Of a stretch of 39,624 nucleotides of DNA, positions 33,608 through 39,624 are shown piece after piece. Position 1 is the first letter of the stretch. Every line of letters starts with the position of its first letter. The notes beneath the pieces are model-generated. The model did no database searches, was not told where the DNA came from, and worked only from the letters and a program-made list of their open reading frames with translations. The position numbers and the translations under genes were made by a program. Where the stretch lies: positions 1-39,624 of the forward strand of contig CAZHSC010000029.1 in NCBI GenBank assembly GCA_964534995.1, in the 5' to 3' direction. The stretch is from JAJTFW01 sp964534995. Lineage in GTDB: Bacteria > Bacteroidota > Bacteroidia > AKYH767-A > OLB10.

Positions 33608-35314
33608 ATGGAAAATCATATCATCGCGGAAATCTTAGAGAATACGGCAAAGCTAATGGAGTTACACGGCGAGAACCCTTTTAAAGTTAAATCGTATCAG
33701 AACGCCGCGTTCAGAATTGACAAAACGCTGATACCGCTCGATGGAAAATCACCCGAAGAACTGGAGCAAATAGATGGAATCGGTAAAAGCCTCAGTCATA
33801 AAATCTACGCATTGATTAACACACGCAGTTTTCCCGAACTTGAAAGCCTGATCCGCATAACACCCGCCGGCGTGATGGACCTGCTAAAAATAAAAGGCAT
33901 AGGCCCAAAGAAAGTAGCGCTATTATGGAAGGAATTGCATATTGAATCACCGGGAGAATTGCTATATGCCTGCAATGAAAACCGCCTCATTGAGTTAAAG
34001 GGCTTTGGCAGTAAAACTCAGGAATCCATTAAAAAGAACATTGAATTCCTCCTTTCCGGGGCGGGACAATTTCATTATGCAAGTGCCGAAGCATCGGCAT
34101 TGGATTTCATCCGTCAAATGCAGGAGATGAATCCTTCTCTTCAATTTCTGGTGAGCGGTGATCTGCGCCGGAAATGTGAAACCATAGAAACAATTGTATT
34201 GCTTGCCGACAGTTCCCATGCAAAGGATCTGAATTCCTGCCTAGCTTCCTGTAATCCGGATGAAACATTAAGTCTGAATGCATCTGAGAAATCCATTACC
34301 TTCTGCCGTCCCCCGGGTCAGAAATTTGAAATCCTGTTTTACCCGGGCGCCGAAGAAGCCTATCACCTGTGGAGAACTACGGGCAATGAAAATCATATTT
34401 CCAAATGTTATCAGCTCAAAGCGGTGGAAGAAACTGTTTTAAAACAGGAAAAAAGCGAGGCAGGTATATATTCCCGGTTCGGACTCCCCTATCTGGAACC
34501 TGAATACAGAGAAGGATTATCGGAAATTGAAAAAGCCCTGCAGGGACAACTTCCAAAGCAACTGATTTCACTCCATGACCTGAAAGGTATTCTGCACAAT
34601 CACAGCACTTACAGCGATGGTAAAAATACGCTCAGGGAAATGGCGCTGGCCTGCCGGGAAATGGGCTATCAGTATTTTGGGATTTGCGATCATAGCAGGA
34701 GCGCCGCCTATGCGGGAGGATTATCCATAGAAAAAGTCAAAGAACAACAGGAAGAAATCGAAGCTTTAAACCGTGAATTAAGTCCCTTCCGCATTTTTTC
34801 CGGGATTGAGTCGGATATACTTTCCGACGGAAGCCTGGACTATCCGGACGAAATTCTGGCCGGTTTTGACTTCATCGTAGCCTCGGTACATTCGGGATTA
34901 AAGATGGACAAGGAAAAGGCCACACGTCGCTTACTTAATGCCATCCGTAATCCATACACCACTATACTGGGACATCCAAGCGGCCGCTTATTATTATCGA
35001 GAGAAGGCTATCCCATCGATTATGAAGCCATACTCAGGGCCTGTGCCGAAGAAAATGTGATTGTGGAGCTCAATGCGCACCCCTACCGCCTTGATCTTGA
35101 CTGGCGATGGATAGATGTAGCCACCCGCCTGGGTGTAAAAATCAGTATTAATCCGGATGCCCATTCCACCGGAGGATTCAGGGACATGTACTATGGCGTA
35201 TGCGTGGCCAGAAAGGGATTTTTGGATCTCCGCAACACTTTTAATGCACTGGACAGGGATGCGGTTTCCAACTGGTTTAAAAAGAAAAGGGAGGGCTTTG
35301 AAAAAAGATCATGA
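33608..35314 (+). CDS. PolX-like protein with degenerate polymerase site and intact PHP domain
   Basis: 568 residues, the normal PolX length. An 8-kDa-like N-terminal domain with helix-hairpin-helix motifs (EQIDGIGKSLSHKI; LLKIKGIGPKKV; IELKGFGSKTQ) is followed by the polymerase palm at about 155-290. There the usual GS..RR..ET..D-x-D is SGDLRRKCETIETIVLL (183-199): both metal-binding Asp are replaced (Thr and Val), and the third (VDLR in the family) is KFEILFY. The C-terminal PHP domain (327-568) keeps LHNHSTYSDG, GICDHSRS, SGIESDIL, ASVHSG, ILGHPSGR, ELNAHPYRLD and SINPDAHS, so it should bind metals and act as a 3'-5' exonuclease or phosphoesterase. DNA polymerase activity is unlikely. Confidence 0.88.
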   Translation: MENHIIAEILENTAKLMELHGENPFKVKSYQNAAFRIDKTLIPLDGKSPEELEQIDGIGKSLSHKIYALINTRSFPELESLIRITPAGVMDLLKIKGIGPKKVALLWKELHIESPGELLYACNENRLIELKGFGSKTQESIKKNIEFLLSGAGQFHYASAEASALDFIRQMQEMNPSLQFLVSGDLRRKCETIETIVLLADSSHAKDLNSCLASCNPDETLSLNASEKSITFCRPPGQKFEILFYPGAEEAYHLWRTTGNENHISKCYQLKAVEETVLKQEKSEAGIYSRFGLPYLEPEYREGLSEIEKALQGQLPKQLISLHDLKGILHNHSTYSDGKNTLREMALACREMGYQYFGICDHSRSAAYAGGLSIEKVKEQQEEIEALNRELSPFRIFSGIESDILSDGSLDYPDEILAGFDFIVASVHSGLKMDKEKATRRLLNAIRNPYTTILGHPSGRLLLSREGYPIDYEAILRACAEENVIVELNAHPYRLDLDWRWIDVATRLGVKISINPDAHSTGGFRDMYYGVCVARKGFLDLRNTFNALDRDAVSNWFKKKREGFEKRS

Positions 35315-35355
35315 TTTTTTCATAATTTTAGGCTTGAAGTTCATATACTGATCAT

Positions 35356-36876
35356 ATGCCCATCCTCAATTCGGTTCTATCGTGGATCATGAAGCAGCGA
35401 TTGCATCAGATTGAACTGTTCATGAAATTTCCGAACGAGGTACAGCAGGATCTCCTGAAGAAATTAATCATCGCTGCCAGGTATACCGAATTCGGACGAA
35501 GGTTTGACTTTTCCTCCATCTCCAGCAGCAGGGAGTTCAGGCAGCGCATCCCCATCCAGGATTATGAAAGCCTGAAAAATTATATATTCCGGCTCAAGGC
35601 GGGTGAACAACAATTGCTGTGGCCCAGTGAGGTTCGCTGGTTCGCTAAATCAAGCGGCACCACCAACGATAAATCCAAATTTATTCCCGTTACCACCGAA
35701 GCCCTGGAGGAATGCCATTACAAAGGCGGCAAGGATTTGCTGTGCCTGTATTTTCACAATAACCCGGAAACCCAGCTCTTCAACGGTAAATTACTGACAT
35801 TAGGCGGCAGTCACCAGATCAATTCCCTCAGTAATGATTCTTTTTACGGAGATCTGAGCGCCATACTCATTCAAAACCTTCCCTTCTGGATTCAATTATT
35901 CAGGACACCCGACAAGCAGATAGCGCTCATGGATGAGTGGGAGGAGAAAATTGAAAAGATGGCCAGGACCACCATGCACGAAAATGTGACCAACATTGCA
36001 GGGGTACCCTCCTGGACCCTCGTCTTGCTCAAAAGGATCCTGGAGTTAAGCGGCAAAAATGATCTGACGGAAGTATGGCCCAACCTGGAATTATTTGTTC
36101 ATGGCGCCGTAAGTTTTACCCCCTACAGGGATCAATTCAGAAAGCTGATACCCAAGCCCGACATGTATTATCTGGAAACCTATAATGCCTCAGAGGGCTT
36201 TTTCGGCATCCAGGACAGGCTGCATACCGATGATATGTTACTGATGCTCGACTATGGGATCTATTACGAGTTTCTTCCCGTTTCGGAATGGGATAAAGAA
36301 AATCCTGAAACCATCACCCTCGAACAGGTAAAACTGCAGGAGAACTACGCCATCATCATTACCACCAATGCGGGATTATGGAGATATAAAATTGGCGATA
36401 CCATACAGTTTACCAGTTTACACCCTTACCGGATCCGGATCACAGGACGTACCGCCCATTTCATCAACGCCTTCGGCGAGGAGCTTATCATTGACAATGC
36501 CGACAAGGCCATTGAGGAAGCCTGCAGGCTGACCGGCGCCGTGATACGGGAATATACAGCCGGACCCGTATATTTTGATGAGCACAACAGCGGCGCGCAT
36601 GAATGGCTGATTGAATTCAACCAGCCGCCGTATGATTTACATGACTTCGCGGTGGTGCTGGATGATGCCCTGAAAAAGCAAAATTCAGACTATGAAGCCA
36701 AGCGTTATAAGAATAAAATATTGTCTCTTCCCATCATACATAATCTCCCCGGAAATACATTTTATAACTGGCTCAAGAAAAAGGAAAAGCTGGGTGGACA
36801 ACACAAGGTTCCCAGACTCGCCAACAACAGGACCTATATTGAAGAGATACTGAAAGATGTTAAAGTCAGTGAGTAA
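35356..36876 (+). CDS. GH3 family acyl-acid adenylating protein
   Basis: 506 residues of the GH3 (auxin-responsive promoter) family, members of the ANL adenylating superfamily. ATP-site motif I is SSGTTNDKSKFIPVT (about 95-109), followed by LFVHGAVSFTPY, YNASEGFFGIQD, and the C-terminal GDTIQFTS and ITGRTAHFINAFGEEL. Plant GH3 enzymes couple acyl acids such as indole acetate or jasmonate to amino acids; bacterial homologues have no settled substrate. It starts 41 bases after the PolX-like gene and overlaps the next gene by 20 bases. No signal peptide, so cytosolic. Confidence 0.9.
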   Translation: MPILNSVLSWIMKQRLHQIELFMKFPNEVQQDLLKKLIIAARYTEFGRRFDFSSISSSREFRQRIPIQDYESLKNYIFRLKAGEQQLLWPSEVRWFAKSSGTTNDKSKFIPVTTEALEECHYKGGKDLLCLYFHNNPETQLFNGKLLTLGGSHQINSLSNDSFYGDLSAILIQNLPFWIQLFRTPDKQIALMDEWEEKIEKMARTTMHENVTNIAGVPSWTLVLLKRILELSGKNDLTEVWPNLELFVHGAVSFTPYRDQFRKLIPKPDMYYLETYNASEGFFGIQDRLHTDDMLLMLDYGIYYEFLPVSEWDKENPETITLEQVKLQENYAIIITTNAGLWRYKIGDTIQFTSLHPYRIRITGRTAHFINAFGEELIIDNADKAIEEACRLTGAVIREYTAGPVYFDEHNSGAHEWLIEFNQPPYDLHDFAVVLDDALKKQNSDYEAKRYKNKILSLPIIHNLPGNTFYNWLKKKEKLGGQHKVPRLANNRTYIEEILKDVKVSE

Positions 36877-37664
36877 ACCTTTCCTTTTATTCCTGTTTTT
36901 CACTTTATCCTGCGTCCGGTTAAACGGCCAGTCTGCCTCTGATACGATAAGCGGCGTCACTGATTTTTATATAGACCCCCTTGGAAACTGCTATTATCTG
37001 AAAGGGACCGATATCATCAAAATAAACCGTAACGGAAAAGAACTGGTGCGTTACAGCATGAAGAACATCGGAGCACCCAGCGCTGTTGACGTGAGCAATC
37101 CCATGCGCATATTACTCTTTTACGCTGAATTCGCTACCATTCGCATTCTTGACAATAACCTGGTTGACCAATCGGAGATCCGGCTCAGGGATGCCGGAAT
37201 TTTTCAACCCAGGGCCATGGCCGGCACCCCTGATCTCAGTATATGGGTGTATGACGAGATTTCCGGCTTGCTCATCAAGCTGAATGATCGTTTACAGCCA
37301 AGCGCCTATTCCGTTGACCTCCCTCAGCTGTTAGGAAGAAGGCCCGAACCGCGTCAGATGCTTGCGAATGAGAACTGGATTGTATTACAAGACACTCATG
37401 AAATTCTGGTATTTGATCCTTTTGGATCAAAAGTGAAGACTCTGCCCATACAGACGCCAATCCAGCTCCTGCAATTGAAAGATAATGAACTTATGATCAA
37501 TAGAAATGATCAGTTAATACGCTTCAACCTGTTTAAGAACANNNNNNNNNNAGAACACTGAGCTGACGGAACGCTTTATTTGTCCTTCCGGCGGCAGTAA
37601 AAGCATCCTTTGGGGGGACAAATGCTGGTACATTCAGCAACAAAATCTTTATTTACCACAATGA
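36857..37664 (+). CDS. Secreted protein of unknown function, interrupted by an assembly gap
   Basis: The ATG at 36857 lies within the GH3 gene (20-base overlap) and starts a signal peptide, MLKSVSKPFLLFLFFTLSCVRLNGQ. The following 200 residues are beta-rich with short repeats (ISGVTDFYIDPLGNCYYLKG; ELVRYSMKNIG; PDLSIWVYDEIS), suggesting a propeller-like fold. The frame reaches the N run at 37542-37551. After the gap another frame continues as TELTERFICPSGGSKSIL and stops at TGA 37662-37664; its composition and style suggest it is the true C-terminus. The 10 N are probably a placeholder, so the frame change need not be real. Function unknown. Confidence 0.72.
37542..37551. other. Assembly gap (10 N)
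   Basis: Ten ambiguous bases interrupt the secreted-protein gene. A run of exactly ten is usually a scaffold placeholder of unknown real length, so distances and frames across it are not reliable. Confidence 0.99.
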
Positions 37665-37678
37665 ACTTTTCAACAGCC

Positions 37679-37710
37679 TTTGGTTGACTACTCCCAAGCA
37701 GCTATTTTTG
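37679..37710 (+). promoter_or_regulatory. Candidate promoter of the deoxynucleoside kinase gene
   Basis: TTTG (37679-37682), a 20-base spacer and TATTTTTG (37703-37710) are an exact match to the Bacteroidota -33/-7 consensus. The box lies 15 bases after the stop of the preceding gene and would give a leader of about 70 bases before the ATG at 37788. Confidence 0.7.
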
Positions 37711-37787
37711 AGCCTTGCAATGGCTAATTGCGATAAAAACTCCTTTAAAAAATATAAAAATTGGCTACAAGTTCCCCCACTAAAAAC

Positions 37788-38402
37788 ATGCACATCGCCG
37801 TAGCAGGAAATATAGGTTCCGGAAAAACAACTCTAACCAGCCTGCTGGCAAAAAACCTCAAATGGGAACCACATTACGAAGATGTTGATGACAACCCTTA
37901 TCTGAATGATTTTTATGAAGACATGCAACGCTGGTCTTTCAATTTACAAATTTACTTTCTGAACAGCCGCTTTAATCAGATACTGAAAATCCGCAAGAGC
38001 AATAAAACCGTTATTCAGGACCGGACCATTTATGAAGACGCATTTATCTTCGCTCCCAATCTCCACGCCATGGGTCTTATGACAACAAGGGATTTTAATA
38101 ATTACCTGGAGCTTTTTAACCTGATGAGTAATTTCATACAGTCGCCCGACCTGCTGATTTACCTGAGGGGCAGCGTACCTGCGCTCGTCAATCAAATACA
38201 AAAGCGGGGCCGTGCTTATGAAAATTCCATCCGACTGGATTACCTCAAGCGCCTCAATGAACGCTATGAAGCCTGGATTTCACAGTACGAGCAGGGTAAA
38301 CTGCTGGTGATTGACATTGACGACATCAACTTCGCCGAAAACCCCGAACATCTGGGTATGGTCATCAATAAAATCAACGCGGAGATCAACGGACTTTTTT
38401 AA
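37788..38402 (+). CDS. Deoxynucleoside kinase
   Basis: 204 residues from ATG 37788 (MHIAVAGNIGSGKTTL), the usual start for this family; a TTG at 37761 would add nine residues. The P-loop GNIGSGKTT lies at 7-15, DVDDNPYLNDFYED follows, then the DRxxYEDxxF catalytic segment as DRTIYEDAFIF and the lid-region arginines in QIQKRGRAYENSIRLDYLKRL. It phosphorylates deoxyribonucleosides in the salvage pathway; preference between dA, dG, dC and dT cannot be told by eye. A consensus promoter lies upstream. Confidence 0.93.
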   Translation: MHIAVAGNIGSGKTTLTSLLAKNLKWEPHYEDVDDNPYLNDFYEDMQRWSFNLQIYFLNSRFNQILKIRKSNKTVIQDRTIYEDAFIFAPNLHAMGLMTTRDFNNYLELFNLMSNFIQSPDLLIYLRGSVPALVNQIQKRGRAYENSIRLDYLKRLNERYEAWISQYEQGKLLVIDIDDINFAENPEHLGMVINKINAEINGLF

Positions 38403-38777
38403 ATACCACGGAATACAACAGGATTTATCTCTTTCGGCATATGCCTCGCAACATGGGATGAGCTCATCGGCGCTAAAACGCTAATTTTAAATGGCGGATT
38501 TTGGGGAAGCAGACAGATCGACATAACCCAGTTTTCGCTTCCAGCGGAGCAATTTCTTTCTTTCCTATTTAACCCCTCCTAAAAGTCGGACTGCTTAAAA
38601 AATCACATGCTCCGCGGGCTGAAATTGTATTGCCCTAACATGACATTTACTAAAAATTTTTCATTGTTTTGTTTAGCAAAATATGTCTTAATCGCTTTTA
38701 CGACCAATATTTTTCTCGATACCTGAGCTTCTAAGCTCTGATTGAAATATAGAAAACGTATTCAATCCCCATAGTAT
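38403..38777. other. Gene-poor spacer without recognised feature
   Basis: About 375 bases after the deoxynucleoside kinase with no ORF that resembles a protein, no tRNA and no repeat that I could find. The part from 38640 to 38700 is AT-rich (runs such as AAAAATTTTTC). It leads into the hairpin cluster at 38778. Confidence 0.6.
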
Positions 38778-38891
38778 GGACCCGCGAAAGCGGGGTCCGG
38801 GCTTGTCCCGTTGATACTTCAACGGGATGCAATAGGCTTGCCTGCCGGCAGGCAGGGGTTTCATATCGTGTCCTTCGGACAATACGAAACC
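38778..38891. repeat. Cluster of four inverted repeats, palindromic intergenic element
   Basis: Four adjacent hairpins: 38778-38798 (GGACC..GGTCC stem with GAAA loop and one bulge), 38807-38826 (CCCGTTGA with TCAACGGG, 4-base loop), 38839-38854 (the perfect 16-base palindrome TGCCTGCCGGCAGGCA), and 38857-38891 (GGTTTC with GAAACC enclosing TGTCC-TTC-GGACA). The CCTGCCGGCAGG core gives spurious minus-strand reading frames with LPAGRQA, a string I recall from small predicted ORFs in several draft genomes. GC content is higher than in the surrounding bases. It may be a mobile palindromic repeat or a structured RNA. Confidence 0.75.
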
Positions 38892-38958
38892 TTAGTTGTT
38901 AGGTACAGGGCTGCGTGTCCTGAGCAGTCAAAGATAGAATAACTGACCGGAAACTGTT

Positions 38959-39624
38959 TTATTTAGTGCAGATAATTACACCAAAGCCGGGTGCATTTAG
39001 CTTTTTCAGAGTCGTCTTTTTAAATCCTGCTTTTTGAGTGAATATATCCACTTCATTTTTTGAATAAGTCTTACCACCAGCCTGATGTAATAAATTCAGA
39101 GCCATATAGGAAGTGGTTGCTTTCGACATTTGTGAGCTTCCGCCTATACCTTTTATCTGGTCAAGTATCACATACATTCCTCCATTGTTGAGAGACTGGT
39201 AAACTTTTTTTGCAAGTGCTTCGTTTTCTGCTGTATTGAGCCCATGAATGATGTTAAATGCAAGAATTATGTCATTGTTGCCGGGCAGTTCGCCCTTCAT
39301 GAAATCGGCAGGGAGGAATGAAACGCTATTGCTTGCTTTATGCTTCGTGATACATTCATCTGCATATTTTTTTACCGGAGGTAAGTCAACAATGGTGGCT
39401 TTTAAATTTGGATTTCGTTTGCAGAGTTCAATACTGTATAATCCATGTGAGCCTCCCAGGTCTAACATTTTTTGAGTACTTTTTGATACTGGTATTTTTC
39501 CGGCAACTTCTTTATAATTGGTGCTTGAAATATCTATCATGGCTCTTGAAAACAATTCCCACTCATAATCCGTCATTTCTTCAAGCATATTGGAATTCGC
39601 TCTTTTCCCAAGCCGAATGGTTTC
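38959..39624 (-). CDS. SAM-dependent methyltransferase, O-methyltransferase family 2 type, partial
   Basis: The frame ends at TAA 38959-38961 and is open at the window edge: the bases beyond the ATG at 39588 still read as coding in the same frame (ETIRLGKRANSN), so the N-terminus lies outside. The 221 visible residues include the SAM-binding motif I MLDLGGSHGLYSIELC, ATIVDLPPV, FLPADFMKGELP, IILAFNIIHGL and GGMYVILDQI, the order of plant-type caffeate or hydroxyneurosporene O-methyltransferases (Methyltransf_2). The missing N-terminus should be the dimerisation domain. The substrate is unknown. Confidence 0.87.
   Translation of the reverse strand, partial: ETIRLGKRANSNMLEEMTDYEWELFSRAMIDISSTNYKEVAGKIPVSKSTQKMLDLGGSHGLYSIELCKRNPNLKATIVDLPPVKKYADECITKHKASNSVSFLPADFMKGELPGNNDIILAFNIIHGLNTAENEALAKKVYQSLNNGGMYVILDQIKGIGGSSQMSKATTSYMALNLLHQAGGKTYSKNEVDIFTQKAGFKKTTLKKLNAPGFGVIICTK

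Noticed and set aside
38688..38882. 64-codon open frame on the minus strand with KPLPAGRQA
   Set aside because: It is produced by the palindromic hairpin cluster; this string is a common artefact of such repeats and no ribosome site or homology pattern supports it.
1..39624. CRISPR arrays, phage genes, transposases, tRNA or rRNA genes
   Set aside because: I looked for regularly spaced direct repeats, transposase or integrase motifs and tRNA-like cloverleafs in the spacers and saw none.

Overview
The window looks like a chromosomal segment of a Bacteroidota bacterium, probably a draft genome or metagenome bin because a run of 10 N sits at 37542-37551. Three lines of evidence support this. Proteins carry type IX secretion (T9SS) C-terminal sorting domains (ends at 615, 19476 and 28217). 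Promoter-like boxes match the Bacteroidota consensus TAnnTTTG with an occasional TTTG or TTG at -33. Several families are typical of the phylum: DUF4199, split transketolase, a DUF151 nuclease fused to a UVR motif, bacterial GH3, and an LTPEEAQ-type periplasmic protein beside an ECF sigma factor. No phage, transposase, CRISPR array, tRNA or rRNA was seen.

Layout. 1-4.3 kb: the tail of a T9SS-secreted protein, a GNAT acetyltransferase, a large TPR secretory protein and a transaldolase/fructose-6-phosphate aldolase. 4.35-4.45 kb: a small SRP RNA gene. 4.5-10.1 kb: a tight seven-gene run coding for DUF4199, two glycosyltransferases and four enzymes of GDP-D-glycero-alpha-D-manno-heptose synthesis (HddA, GmhA, HddC, GmhB). 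This is the clearest functional module and points to a heptose-containing surface glycan. 10.1-14.4 kb: a hypothetical protein, a lytic transglycosylase lipoprotein and a MutS2 that lacks a Smr domain. 14.5-17.8 kb: the two halves of a split transketolase with a secreted von Willebrand A protein between them. 17.9-19.5 kb: ECF sigma factor, putative anti-sigma factor and periplasmic helical protein. 19.5-22.6 kb (minus strand): T9SS repeat protein, pyruvate dehydrogenase E1 beta and a small TPR protein. 22.7-25.5 kb: ETF beta and alpha, bifunctional nuclease and a small secreted protein. 25.6-30.4 kb: a Ycf48-like T9SS protein, a CHAD protein and a GH16 hydrolase. 30.4-38.4 kb: SppA, a site-2-protease/CBS protein, a PolX-like protein with a degenerate polymerase site, a GH3 acyl-adenylase, a secretory protein cut by the N gap and a deoxynucleoside kinase. 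38.4-39.6 kb: a gene-poor stretch with a cluster of four hairpins, then a methyltransferase that runs off the window.

Most of the region is core metabolism and cell-surface biology. The features most worth following up are the heptose-glycan operon, the sigma/anti-sigma/periplasmic-sensor operon, the PolX homologue without its polymerase aspartates, the VWA gene inside the transketolase pair, the hairpin cluster near 38.8 kb, and the TAnnTTTGC motifs placed only 5-7 bases before some start codons. I did not find a clearly new multi-gene system. Function calls are from reading translated sequence without database searches.
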